NCBI RefSeq assembly: GCF_020439865.1
Contig: NZ_JAGRPF010000102.1
Coordinates: 1 to 64,000 of the forward strand
Length of the DNA stretch: 64,000 nt
Reading direction: 5' to 3'
Origin: Prosthecobacter sp.
GTDB taxonomy: Bacteria > Verrucomicrobiota > Verrucomicrobiia > Verrucomicrobiales > Verrucomicrobiaceae
The translations under genes were made by a program, and so were the position numbers. Of the stretch, positions 34,128 through 43,127 are shown in pieces; the first letter of the stretch is position 1; each line of letters starts with the position of its first letter. The notes beneath the pieces were generated by a model, which saw nothing but the letters and a program-made list of their open reading frames with translations, was not told the DNA's origin and did no database searches.

Positions 34128-37067
34128 TTACTTCAAGCTCCGCAGCCACGCGACGAGATCGAGCAACTCGCCCTCAGGCATCGTTTGATCGAGCCCTTGA
34201 GGCATCAGGCTGGTCGTCAGCGTGGTGTCGCCGGTGATGGCCTGATGCGGGATGGTCTTTTCCTGACCGGCAATGTCGATCACGAGCAGGCCTTCAGCAG
34301 TGTGGGATTTGATTACGCCGAGCGTTTGCTGGCCATCGCTGGTTTCGATGACATGAGCTTCGTAGTCGCGGGCGAGCGTATTGGAGGGAAAGAGGATGCT
34401 CTCGAGAAGATCTCGTTCCGTGCGGATAGCACCGATGTGGGAAAGGTCAGGCCCGAGGGCACGACCGGTGTCACCGATCTTGTGGCAGGCGATGCAGGTC
34501 CCCTTCCCTGTCCTGAAATATTGCTCGCCCTTCGCCGCGTTACCGCTGGCAACAACCTTGTCAGACATCGGTCCGAGTTGGCGCTTCTTCGTTTCGGTGG
34601 TGGCGATGGCGGTGTTGTAGGCAGGCAGGATGATCGTCTCAAAAATCTCCGGTGGCAGATCGGCCAGCGCGCTTCGATACAAGCTCTCCTGCTGGCTAGC
34701 GATGGCCGGATTCTTGGCGATCTCGCGGGCGATCATCGTGACAATTTCAACTTCCTTGTGGCGTCGAAGCAAAGGTAACAACGTTTTCAACTCTACCGGC
34801 CCCACGGTGGCGAACAGCGGTGCGACTTTTTCCATCTGCTCCTTTGGCATCGGCGCCGTCGCCAGCATGCCCGCGGCCTGAATTTTTGCCGCGGCACTCG
34901 ATCCGGCATCGGCGAGCACATCTTTGACCATGTCGAAGGTCTCGCCGGTGAGTTTGACCGAGTTGGCAGAATCGAGCGCCTTCAAACGGATGGAGAGCGG
35001 ACGCTTCGTGTCATTCGCTATTGCTTGGAGCGCAGGGTCAAAATGCGGCGACTTCAGTTTCTTGATCGCATCGAGAAGAAGGGGCGAGGGCGACCTCAAG
35101 GCAAGTAGTCTGTCGAATGAAGGCAGCCAAGTGTCATCGCACACGGCTGCTGATTGCGAGGCAAGAACTCGAAGAACGCACTCCAAAACAGGCTGACGAT
35201 CGTCGCTGAGCATCGATTCAACCGTCTTCTGGCCTTCTTTTGTGTGAAGGGTTCCAGGAAGTAATCTTTCGATCTGCGCAATGTCCTTTAGAAGGATATT
35301 CTTTTCGATCCAACGAGTAACGTCTGGATTGTCACGGCTTGCCTTCCGCCGAGGCGCGATTTTGCGCTTCAGCCCTTCGAGGCAATCTTTGGCAATTTCA
35401 TGATCACGCACTGCGAAAGAAACAGCAGCCTCGACAAGGGCTTTGTCACTCGACGCCGACAGATGCACAATCACTTCCGAGTATCCCTTGAGTGATTTCA
35501 CATTTGCCAAGGAAGCTTTGAGAGCCCTCGCCATGAACTCATGCCCAAGTTCATTGTGTCGGGCCAGCGCAGTGCCAAGAAACTCCCCTTCCTGCCCAGG
35601 TTGAATGGACCTTGAACAGGCATAAATCACCGCATGCTCCAAAGAGGGATCAAGACTTGAAGCGAGCTGCTTGAGCCAATCCTCCCTTGAAAGCGCGACA
35701 CTGTTCGTCCGGGCAAGCTCTTCCAACGCTTGGCGCCTCTCGTGCATGTTTTTCGACTTCAATGCAGCTCCAAGTAATTGGATGTCATTTTTGCGAACGG
35801 GGGCGTCCGCGCTAGTGGAGGCGAGTGGCACAGCCCGAGGCTTCTTCTGCTTGATTCGATACACAGCACCCAGCAAATCCGACTTCGCCATCAAACTGCT
35901 CGGGCAGCCGATGCGGAACCAGCCGCCGGTGTCGATGAGGAGGATGGAGCCGTCACGCGGATCCTCCATCACATCAGTGAGATGGATGTCGGGGTTGTGG
36001 AGCTTAAGGAATTCGTTTTCGACGGCCTTGTAGGTGCTGCCGCTGGGCGTGAGTTCCATGCGGACGAGGCGCTGGGTGTTGAAATGGGTCACCATGAACT
36101 GCTCGGCGTCCTTGTTGCGGGCAGGAGTGCCCGCGTTCCCTTCATAAGCGTGCCAAAAGCAACTGCCGCTGACGGCGACGTGGCCGAAGTTGTACATGAC
36201 GGGCATGGTTTCGAGCGTGCGCGGAAGATGCGCGATGGCTTTGAGCTGGTCGCTGCGCTCATAGACGCCTCCGTACAGCCAGTGGACGATGGTGTCGCCG
36301 CGTGGCTGGGTGTAGTACAGGTTCTGCACGCCGATGATGTCGCCGCTGCGGGTGAAATCGACTTCGACGGGGTTGTCACCGCAACCGAGTGAATGCCAGG
36401 CGACATCGCTGCCGTCCGGTTTGCAGCTCCAGATGCCGCAGGCGAGCGATTCATCGACCAGCGTCCCGTCCTTCTGCGCGACTTTGTGTCCTTTGCGGCC
36501 ATGGCACCAGTAGAGGCGGCCGTTCGGATGCAGGAACGGACCGTGCACGTCGGCGGCATTGCCGGTGTACTCGAAGCCACCGACGATCATCTCGCGCTGA
36601 TTGGCGACGCCGTCGTTGTCGGTGTCGGTAAGTTTCCACAATCCGGGAGGAGAGCAGACGTAGAGGCTGCCGTTCAACCAGCATGCGCCCTGCGGGAAGG
36701 TCATCTTGTCCGCGAAGACCGTGCTCTTGTCGAAGGTACCGTCCTTGTCAGTGTCCTCGAGCATGAGGACGCGGTTCGGCGGATTCTCCTCAAGCTGCTT
36801 TTTGTTCCAGTTCACGCCGACACCGTCGCCGACGAACAGACGGCTTTTGTCATCGAGACAGCCCATGATGGGATGCGTGACGAGCGGTGATGCCGCCACA
36901 AGCTCCAGCGTGTAGCCGTCCGGAAGATCGTGCTTGGGCAAGGGCTTCGATGCTTTTCCCGTCACGACGACCGGACGTTTGCCACTGTCAGGAATGGTGT
37001 TGCCCTTGTCCGGCGGCAGGTCGGCGGCGAATGCAGGAACGGCGAGGAGGAAGAGAAGACGACGCAT
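34128..37067 (-). CDS. PVC-type heme-binding CxxCH protein (second copy)
   Basis: The ATG at 37067 (MRRLLFLLAVPAFAADLPPD) gives a standard signal peptide and a 979-residue protein; the frame is open further, but the extension is Arg-rich. It has the same plan as the protein at 28466-31627: a beta-propeller dehydrogenase half (DKSTVFADKMTFPQGACWLN, LLIDTGGWFRIG), HEAT-like repeats, and a C-terminal cytochrome with CIACH at about residue 858 and LMPQGL as candidate Met ligand. Around residue 311 a dispersed palindrome (36117-36134) is read in frame and encodes NAGTPARN. Substrate unknown. Confidence 0.85.
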   Translation of the reverse strand: MRRLLFLLAVPAFAADLPPDKGNTIPDSGKRPVVVTGKASKPLPKHDLPDGYTLELVAASPLVTHPIMGCLDDKSRLFVGDGVGVNWNKKQLEENPPNRVLMLEDTDKDGTFDKSTVFADKMTFPQGACWLNGSLYVCSPPGLWKLTDTDNDGVANQREMIVGGFEYTGNAADVHGPFLHPNGRLYWCHGRKGHKVAQKDGTLVDESLACGIWSCKPDGSDVAWHSLGCGDNPVEVDFTRSGDIIGVQNLYYTQPRGDTIVHWLYGGVYERSDQLKAIAHLPRTLETMPVMYNFGHVAVSGSCFWHAYEGNAGTPARNKDAEQFMVTHFNTQRLVRMELTPSGSTYKAVENEFLKLHNPDIHLTDVMEDPRDGSILLIDTGGWFRIGCPSSLMAKSDLLGAVYRIKQKKPRAVPLASTSADAPVRKNDIQLLGAALKSKNMHERRQALEELARTNSVALSREDWLKQLASSLDPSLEHAVIYACSRSIQPGQEGEFLGTALARHNELGHEFMARALKASLANVKSLKGYSEVIVHLSASSDKALVEAAVSFAVRDHEIAKDCLEGLKRKIAPRRKASRDNPDVTRWIEKNILLKDIAQIERLLPGTLHTKEGQKTVESMLSDDRQPVLECVLRVLASQSAAVCDDTWLPSFDRLLALRSPSPLLLDAIKKLKSPHFDPALQAIANDTKRPLSIRLKALDSANSVKLTGETFDMVKDVLADAGSSAAAKIQAAGMLATAPMPKEQMEKVAPLFATVGPVELKTLLPLLRRHKEVEIVTMIAREIAKNPAIASQQESLYRSALADLPPEIFETIILPAYNTAIATTETKKRQLGPMSDKVVASGNAAKGEQYFRTGKGTCIACHKIGDTGRALGPDLSHIGAIRTERDLLESILFPSNTLARDYEAHVIETSDGQQTLGVIKSHTAEGLLVIDIAGQEKTIPHQAITGDTTLTTSLMPQGLDQTMPEGELLDLVAWLRSLK
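36117..36134. repeat. Dispersed palindrome inside the second cytochrome-type gene
   Basis: GCGGGCA-GGAG-TGCCCGC, with 7-bp arms, is the exact reverse complement of the hairpin at 31563-31580. It is read in frame on the minus strand as NAGTPARN without breaking the gene. Confidence 0.8.
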
Positions 37068-37158
37068 GATCAGCAAAGTACGCCACAGACGGGCCGGATG
37101 TGTCGAATGGACGCTCAAGCCTGTTGACACTCCTGCCGGGGTCTGCCAGAAGCGGCGC

Positions 37159-37692
37159 ATGGAATTTAATCCCTACGCGGCACCACAGTCCCGAGTCCTT
37201 CAGGTCACGCCCCAGGCGGAAATTGATCGCATGCAGCACATCAACACGGAGGCGACGATCAAATCCGTAGGGGTGCTGTATTATCTGGGCGCCCTTGCGT
37301 TGACGGTGGCGGGAGTGGCCGCTTTTACCGGCCGGGAGATCGAGGAAGGCGTACCACCCCAGTTGCTGGGCGCGATATTCGTTGCCATGGGAGCCGGACA
37401 AGGAGTCGTGGGCTACGGTTTGCGCGGGCTGCAGAGTTGGGCGCGCATCCCCACGGTCATTTTCTCCTGCATCGGACTGATCGGGTTTCCTCTGGGCACA
37501 CTGATCAATGCCTACATTCTGGCGAAAGTGCTCGGGAAGCAGGGGAAGTTTGTGATGACGCCCGAGTACAAGGAAATCATTGCCGCGACCCCTCATGTGA
37601 AACGCAAAACTTCCATCGTGGTGTGGGTGCTGCTGATTCTGCTGCTTATCATCCTGATCGGCATCATTGCGGCGGTCACGATGGGCAAATGA
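37159..37692 (+). CDS. Four-span membrane protein with NPYAAP N-terminus
   Basis: The frame is open from 36934, but the ATG at 37159 gives a compact 177-residue protein that starts MEFNPYAAPQSRVLQ. It has four transmembrane helices (about 36-56, 67-88, 97-122, 152-174). The 'NPYxxP' opening is shared by many small membrane proteins of planctomycetes and verrucomicrobia whose function is unknown. It is divergent from the second cytochrome-type gene (91 bp between starts) and convergent with the next gene. Confidence 0.75.
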   Translation: MEFNPYAAPQSRVLQVTPQAEIDRMQHINTEATIKSVGVLYYLGALALTVAGVAAFTGREIEEGVPPQLLGAIFVAMGAGQGVVGYGLRGLQSWARIPTVIFSCIGLIGFPLGTLINAYILAKVLGKQGKFVMTPEYKEIIAATPHVKRKTSIVVWVLLILLLIILIGIIAAVTMGK

Positions 37693-37702
37693 CGCCCACG
37701 GT

Positions 37703-39097
37703 TTACAAGCGCCGCACTTCCTGCACTTCGAGTCCGGTGAGCTTCCATTCACCCTTCGTGGGTGTGATGGTGACGCGGGCGTTGTAGATGTTCACGCGGG
37801 GATGGCTGTGCCCCCAGTGGCCGACAATGCCGCGCGCCATCCAGTTGCAATCGGCGATGAAGCCGTCGCCCTTGGAATCGGGCTCAACCTTGTCCACCGT
37901 GGCGGAGAACTCGGCGATGGTGACGCGCGTGCCTTCCCGTCCGTCGAGCGTGAGCGCCTGAATGGTTTCGAGGTAGAGCTTGCGAAGCAATTCACCATCG
38001 ACGCTGCGGGCGAGCACGTCGTAAACATCGGACTCGATGTGGTGGTCGAAAGCGCGGTACACATTGCGCAGCAGAGGGGTGACGATCTTTTGAGCCTCCT
38101 CCGCCTTGGTAATCTCCGGAATGCCCGTGCCCGAGCTGATAGGAATGACGAGCAACTGGCTCATGAGAACGGCCCCGAGAAGCCAGACGGCGACATAGGG
38201 CATGCTGCCACCGGGGAGTTTGCGGTCTTTGACCTTGAGGAAGATGTAAAACACCAGACCTCCCAGCAGCCAGACGATTCCACCCAGTGGAAGACGAAAC
38301 GGCGCCGGCACTTCAAACCTCGGCACCGCAGCGAGAGGAGCGGGACGCGGAAGACGACCCTGGTTGCGCCAGCGGTAGGTTTTGACCGCGGAGTGAATCT
38401 CGCCCGCTTCACTCAAGGAACCGAAGAACACTCGAATTGGCAGCTTGCTGGTGTCTTTGAACCAGCCCTTCCAGGTGACATTCAGTTCCTCAGGTCCTGG
38501 AGGAGTGGCAAATTCCCACATGAATCCCACCATCGCCTGATTCAACGCCACCTCCTCCCCCTCTTTCATGGGCAGGGTGTTTCCCGGCAGGCCTTTGATG
38601 ACGGCAACGACTGGCTGCGGTACGGGAAGCACCTCATCACCGGCGCTGAGCGCACACCAGTCGGAGGCCCGCGACACCGCTCGTTCGATCAACTGCTTCT
38701 GCTGCTCCGCAGAAAGCACCTCGGGTGCAGATTCCTCCAGCGCCAACCATGCCACCATGGTGGCAGCATCAAAGAGCACCTCCAATCGCGTCTGATATGG
38801 CTCAACATAGAGATAGGCCTGCGCCAGCGGACCAGTGATGACGAGCGACTTGTTCGTCGGCAATGGCGGTGGGGCCGGAGACGCAGGCTTGGCAGCGGGC
38901 GCCACCGCCGACGGCTCCGCCTTGGCTGGCATCGCCTGCTGGGGAGGCCCCAAAGAAGGCAGCGTCTCCAAGGGTTTAAGCGGACCGATTTTGATCGTGT
39001 CCTGTGCCAGCCCGCACGCCGACGAAAGCAGTCCGCCAACGAGGATGATGGCGCAAACGCTCCTGCTCAAATTCGGCAAAAAGTGGCGTTTCAACAT
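37703..39097 (-). CDS. Unknown exported protein with two transmembrane helices
   Basis: A 464-residue protein I cannot assign. It has an N-terminal signal segment (1-31, MLKRHFLPNLSRSVCAIILV), a Pro/Ala-rich linker (50-81), a domain with conserved Trp residues (about 85-245, including TWKGWFKDT), two transmembrane helices (270-288, 301-319) and a C-terminal domain (about 330-464) with AFDHHIESDVYDVLARSVDG and 'I..CNWMARGIVGHWGH.H.R.N'. That last domain looks like a folded beta domain on the far side of the membrane. Probably monocistronic. The long plus-strand ORF over the same bases is a shadow. Confidence 0.7.
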   Translation of the reverse strand: MLKRHFLPNLSRSVCAIILVGGLLSSACGLAQDTIKIGPLKPLETLPSLGPPQQAMPAKAEPSAVAPAAKPASPAPPPLPTNKSLVITGPLAQAYLYVEPYQTRLEVLFDAATMVAWLALEESAPEVLSAEQQKQLIERAVSRASDWCALSAGDEVLPVPQPVVAVIKGLPGNTLPMKEGEEVALNQAMVGFMWEFATPPGPEELNVTWKGWFKDTSKLPIRVFFGSLSEAGEIHSAVKTYRWRNQGRLPRPAPLAAVPRFEVPAPFRLPLGGIVWLLGGLVFYIFLKVKDRKLPGGSMPYVAVWLLGAVLMSQLLVIPISSGTGIPEITKAEEAQKIVTPLLRNVYRAFDHHIESDVYDVLARSVDGELLRKLYLETIQALTLDGREGTRVTIAEFSATVDKVEPDSKGDGFIADCNWMARGIVGHWGHSHPRVNIYNARVTITPTKGEWKLTGLEVQEVRRL

Positions 39098-39137
39098 TCG
39101 ACGGTGTTGGCGGATTGGGGAGATGGCTGACGGCTGA

Positions 39138-40562
39138 TCAAAGTGCCCACGGCTTGCGCCACTCCTTGGACAGCAGTTTCGAAGCAGCCGCGTTGTCAGC
39201 GATCGTCTCGGTCTTCGGATCCCACTTCAGGCCGGTGCTGTCTGTGCGCAGGGCAATGTTCGCCAAATGCGCAACTGTGATGCTGCGATGCGACACCTCG
39301 ATGGGAGTGGCAGTCGGTTTGCCGTCGTAGATATGGGTGAGGAAGTTGTCCGTGTGATCCTTGCTGTCGTAGAGATGGATTTCTTCCGGACGGGTTTTCT
39401 CGCGGAGGATTTCAGGGCTGCTGGCGGTGATCTTGCCGCGGTTCACGTAGATCCACTTGCCTTCATCGCCCTCAAACATCACACCGACGTGATCGAAGGG
39501 CTTCTTAGCATTCGGATTGGCCAGCACAGCCTCGACTTCGGGCATGAGCTTGTGATCCGGACTGGCGACGTGCATGATCACACCGTTTTCATACACACAC
39601 TCAAAGGAGAACGCGGTGGCGGTGTTGTAGAGCGCTGCACGGTCCATCGTGCCACTGACGTTACGCAATTCGACCGGGCCGGTGAGCTGGGTGCCCATGC
39701 CCCACTGGGCGATGTCGATGTGATGCGCGCCAAAGTCGGTGATCATGCCGCCGGAGAAATTGAAATTGTGCCGCCAGTTCAGCGGCAGCAACGCAGGGCG
39801 GTAGTCGATTTGTTCGGCCGGCCCGAGCCACATCTCGTAGTCGAAATCAGCGGGAAGAGGAGCCGGATTGATCTGATCTGCCATGCCATTCCAATTCGAG
39901 TGTCCGCCCGGCAGCCCCACGCGCACGCGCCTGAGTTTGCCGACGCGTCCGTTCTGCGTCATTTCACAGGCGATGCGGAAGTACTGATCGCTGCGCTGCT
40001 GACTTCCCGTCTGCCAGGTCACTCCCGCCTTGGCCACTTCATCGCTCATGCGACGACCTTCGGCGACCGTGAGCGCGAGCGGCTTCTGACCATAGATGTG
40101 CTTGCCTTTGCGGGCGGCATAGATGGCCATGTAGGCGTGCCAGTGGTCCGGTGTGGATACCTGCACGGCATCCAGATCTTCTTTTTCCATCATCTCACGG
40201 AAGTCGGCGTAAGCAGCACAGGCTTTGACCGGTTTGTTGGCGGACTTGGAGTAATGTTCGTCGATGATCTTCTTCCCGGCTTCGCGTCCTCCGGTCTCCT
40301 TGCCGTCATAGCCATAGTGCCCGTACTCCTTCATCGGATCCGCCACGGCGATGACCTGGCACTTGTCATTGTTCAAGAAGGAAGGCGTCCAGTCACCCGC
40401 GATCGTTCCCCAGCCGATGGCACCCACGGTAATGCGTTCCGAAGGTGCCGGACGACCGCCTTTGCCGAGCGCGGTGGCGGGAATGATGGTGGGGAACCCC
40501 AGTGCGGCGGCGCTGGTGGTCAGAAATCTGCGACGAGAAATGGTGGATTGGTCCGAATTCAT
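39138..40562 (-). CDS. Gfo/Idh/MocA family oxidoreductase, Tat-exported
   Basis: The ATG at 40562 (MNSDQSTISRRRFLTTSAAA) gives 474 residues with a Tat signal (SRRRFL). The NAD(P)-binding Rossmann half opens with VGAIGWGTIAG. DHWHAYMAIYAARKGKHIYG and QKP (Glu of the usual EKP replaced by Gln) belong to the Gfo/Idh/MocA signature. These are sugar or inositol dehydrogenases, and many PVC members are exported and their substrates unknown. The neighbouring heme-binding dehydrogenases suggest a role in polysaccharide or sugar oxidation, by context only. Confidence 0.88.
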   Translation of the reverse strand: MNSDQSTISRRRFLTTSAAALGFPTIIPATALGKGGRPAPSERITVGAIGWGTIAGDWTPSFLNNDKCQVIAVADPMKEYGHYGYDGKETGGREAGKKIIDEHYSKSANKPVKACAAYADFREMMEKEDLDAVQVSTPDHWHAYMAIYAARKGKHIYGQKPLALTVAEGRRMSDEVAKAGVTWQTGSQQRSDQYFRIACEMTQNGRVGKLRRVRVGLPGGHSNWNGMADQINPAPLPADFDYEMWLGPAEQIDYRPALLPLNWRHNFNFSGGMITDFGAHHIDIAQWGMGTQLTGPVELRNVSGTMDRAALYNTATAFSFECVYENGVIMHVASPDHKLMPEVEAVLANPNAKKPFDHVGVMFEGDEGKWIYVNRGKITASSPEILREKTRPEEIHLYDSKDHTDNFLTHIYDGKPTATPIEVSHRSITVAHLANIALRTDSTGLKWDPKTETIADNAAASKLLSKEWRKPWAL

Positions 40563-40674
40563 GCCGCAACCTAGCGGGCGCCTCTCGCGAGGCCAGAAAA
40601 GAAATGACAAAGAACCGGCCCAAATCACACGCAAAAGTGGACATGATGCCCCCAACGACTGCATGCTCAGACAG

Positions 40675-41664
40675 ATGAATCATTCGAACGCATTTCTGAA
40701 GCGGCTCCTGATCCCGCTGTGTGCGACACTGCTGCTGGTTGCGGTGTTCTTTTACCCTGAAAAAGAGCAGGAACGCCGGCTGAGAGTGGCTCCAGGCATG
40801 TGGCCGGGAGCCGAGGCGCTGCTGCTGGCCAACGAGTTCAAGGCCCTCCCGTCCGATCAGTTTCAGATCATTGAGATTCCCTGGTCCTCGGCCGTGATAC
40901 GCGCACTAGGAAGCGGAGCGGTCGATGTGGCGGTCACAACCTTGGACAACGTGCTGCGAATGCGGGAGGCCGGGCAGAAGGTGCGCGTGATTCTGGTGCT
41001 GGACCAGTCCTTCGGGGCCGATGCCATCGTGGCGGGCCGGAACTTCCCGGATTTACAGAGCCTGAAGGGGCGCAAGGTGGGAGTCGATCTCCGTGGTGTC
41101 GGTGCGTATCTGCTGATGAATGCGCTGGAGGCAGCCGGCATGAAATCAGCCGACATCATCATCGTTCCGCTGGTTCAGCCAGAAATGGAACTGGCCATGG
41201 AGGCCGGAGAGCTGGATGCCGCGGTGGTCTCTGAACCTTGGCTGACGAGTCTAAAACGCGCAGGCATGCACAGCATCTATGACTCAAAACAACTGGAAGC
41301 CCCGATTCTGCGGGTCTTGGTGGCCACGGAGAGGGCTTGTTCGTCCTCGCGCCAGTATCTGAAGACCCTTCTGAAAGCCCATTCAAACGCGGCAAACGAA
41401 ATTCGTTCAGCCCCCCCCTTCAAAGGCCTTCAGTCCATCCTGCGTCGCGAGGGCCTGAGCGCTGAGGAGTTTTCTTCCTGCCTTGAGCGGCTGCACTTTT
41501 TGGACGTAGGAGAGAATGCAGAAATGCTGGAAGGCGACTCTCCCAAGCTCGCACGGCTGGCGGCTGAAATGGAAAAGCAAATGATCAAAACCGGTCTGCT
41601 CAAGACCCGAGCGGAAGATTCCACCTGGATCGACCCTGCTTTTTTCAAGGAGGCCTTCCGGTGA
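40675..41664 (+). CDS. Membrane-anchored NMT1/SsuA-type substrate-binding protein
   Basis: The ATG at 40675 (MNHSNAFLKRLL; another ATG at 40663) gives 329 residues. One N-terminal hydrophobic segment (10-27) has no lipobox, so it is likely an uncleaved anchor. The rest is a type 2 periplasmic-binding fold of the NMT1/THI5/SsuA kind: 'GMWPGAEALLLANE', VDVAVTTLDNVLRMREAG, 'LKGRKVGVDLRGVGAYLL', and AVVSEPWLTSL. Such proteins usually serve ABC importers of sulfonates, nitrate or thiamine precursors, but no permease or ATPase gene is nearby. Its stop overlaps the histidine kinase start as GTGA, so it is probably a sensory ligand receptor. A run of eight C (41411-41418) lies in the gene. Confidence 0.85.
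   Translation: MNHSNAFLKRLLIPLCATLLLVAVFFYPEKEQERRLRVAPGMWPGAEALLLANEFKALPSDQFQIIEIPWSSAVIRALGSGAVDVAVTTLDNVLRMREAGQKVRVILVLDQSFGADAIVAGRNFPDLQSLKGRKVGVDLRGVGAYLLMNALEAAGMKSADIIIVPLVQPEMELAMEAGELDAAVVSEPWLTSLKRAGMHSIYDSKQLEAPILRVLVATERACSSSRQYLKTLLKAHSNAANEIRSAPPFKGLQSILRREGLSAEEFSSCLERLHFLDVGENAEMLEGDSPKLARLAAEMEKQMIKTGLLKTRAEDSTWIDPAFFKEAFR
41411..41418 (+). repeat. C8 homopolymer tract in the binding-protein gene
   Basis: Eight consecutive C encode A-P-P in frame. A one-base change would shift the frame near residue 247 of the binding protein. Confidence 0.6.
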
Positions 41665-43127
41665 AAGTTCTGAAGTCCATCCAAAACCGCATCACGCTGA
41701 TCGTCCTGCTGTTCGGACTGCTGATGATCTTCTTCAACAACTGGCGCAACCAGCGCTGGCTGTTGGAGCGACGGCTGAGCCGTCTGGAGGGAGAGGCCGC
41801 AGACACCGGCAGCCGTCTGGCCGGCCTGCTCCAGCACCTCTCCCGGCGACAGCAGGAACGTGCCGCTGATCTGGAGATGTCCTACGTCTCGCTGTCACCC
41901 GACGTGGAACTGGGACTGGTCTGCGACAAGCAGGGAGTCGTGAACTACTCAACACAATTGCAATGGCGGGGCATGAATGTGCAGAGCACCCCGCTGGGAG
42001 CCGCGTGGAAACACTTTGCCCATGTCCTCATGACCATGGAACCAGTGGCCGCATGGGATGGCGAGGAGAAGTCGAAGTTTGTGGTGATGTCGCCGTTCTT
42101 TGAGAGCTACGATCCTTCCAGCAAGGCCGTGGTCATCATTCGATACGACGCTACACTGGCTACAACGCAAGTGCGCGAAGATGCCTGGCATGAAACCCGG
42201 CGGCAAGCCGGCGTGCTGCTGGCCTTGTGCCTGCTGTTGTGGTTCGCCCTGGACGAGCTGGTGGCCAACCGGGTGCGCAAGGTCGTGGAGATTCTGCGTG
42301 CGGCGGCATCCAGAGAAGGCCCCCCAAAAGTGCTGGAGGGCGAGGACGAGCTGTCGATTATTTCCAAGGAGTTTGCCGGAGCGATGGAACAATTGCGAGT
42401 GGCGGAAAACCTGGTGCTGGATGGAGCCGAGCAAGAACGCCGAAAAATCGGCCGGGACCTGCATGACGATCTCTGCCAAAGGCTATCGGCCACCAAGATG
42501 AAGGCCGAGGTAATGCTGGGTGTCGTCGAGGGGCATGATGAGAAGAGCGCCCGTCTCGCACGTCAGGTGGCCGAGGAACTCGCAGAATCCACCGTCATCG
42601 CCCGCAGCATGGCCTGGGGCCTGTCGCCGGTGGGCATCGAACGCCACGGGCTGAAAGACGCCATGGAGAAGATGGTGCGGTTTGCAGAGAGGTCCTACCA
42701 GGTCAAATGCTCTCTGGACTGCGCGAACGTGAATGACTACCTCTCGGGGAGCGCCAATGAGCTGCTGTTCCGTATCGCGCAGGAACTGGTGATCAATGCC
42801 TGCAAGCATTCCAGCCCCAGCGTCATGAACGTGACCATCCGGATGGAGGGGGGGGAAGTGTTGCTGAGCGTGATTCACGATGGCAAAGCGTTCTCCGAAC
42901 CGCCTCCAGGGAAAGAACGAGGAATGGGACTCCATCTCATGGGCCAGAGACTCCGCACCCTCTCGGCCACGCTGGAAAGGACGGTGGAAAAAGGAGAAAA
43001 GGATTTCTCGATTGCCACCGTCCGTATCCCGCCAAACATTCAGCAAACCGCCCCCCCTTTCTGCAGCACACCTTCCGATGAAAACCAGTCCTCAACAGAA
43101 AACCATTCGAGTAGCCATCGTGGATGA
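41661..43127 (+). CDS. Sensor histidine kinase, NarL-type (HisKA_3)
   Basis: A 488-residue kinase from a GTG start overlapping the binding-protein stop. Topology: TM1 (11-26), a periplasmic domain (27-182) with a SYVSLSPDVELGLVCDKQGV stretch, TM2 (183-197), a HAMP-like helix, a dimerisation/phosphoacceptor helix with QERRKIGRDLHDDLCQRL (phospho-His268), and an HATPase domain (ELVINACKHS, RGMGLHLMGQRL). This is the NarX/DesK/LiaS class. The last 17 codons overlap the response regulator gene. The G8 tract (42848-42855) lies in the ATPase domain and a C7 tract (43051-43057) near the C-terminus. Confidence 0.9.
   Translation: MKVLKSIQNRITLIVLLFGLLMIFFNNWRNQRWLLERRLSRLEGEAADTGSRLAGLLQHLSRRQQERAADLEMSYVSLSPDVELGLVCDKQGVVNYSTQLQWRGMNVQSTPLGAAWKHFAHVLMTMEPVAAWDGEEKSKFVVMSPFFESYDPSSKAVVIIRYDATLATTQVREDAWHETRRQAGVLLALCLLLWFALDELVANRVRKVVEILRAAASREGPPKVLEGEDELSIISKEFAGAMEQLRVAENLVLDGAEQERRKIGRDLHDDLCQRLSATKMKAEVMLGVVEGHDEKSARLARQVAEELAESTVIARSMAWGLSPVGIERHGLKDAMEKMVRFAERSYQVKCSLDCANVNDYLSGSANELLFRIAQELVINACKHSSPSVMNVTIRMEGGEVLLSVIHDGKAFSEPPPGKERGMGLHLMGQRLRTLSATLERTVEKGEKDFSIATVRIPPNIQQTAPPFCSTPSDENQSSTENHSSSHRG
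42848..42855 (+). repeat. G8 homopolymer tract in the kinase gene
   Basis: Eight consecutive G lie in the codons for the HATPase domain. A slip here would remove the ATP-binding C-terminus and the overlapping start context of the regulator. Confidence 0.6.

Noticed and set aside
37667..39130. Plus-strand ORF (487 aa) opposite the unknown exported protein
   Set aside because: The minus-strand protein has a signal peptide, two helices and plausible domains. The plus-strand frame is Arg/Gly-rich and lacks any family-like content.
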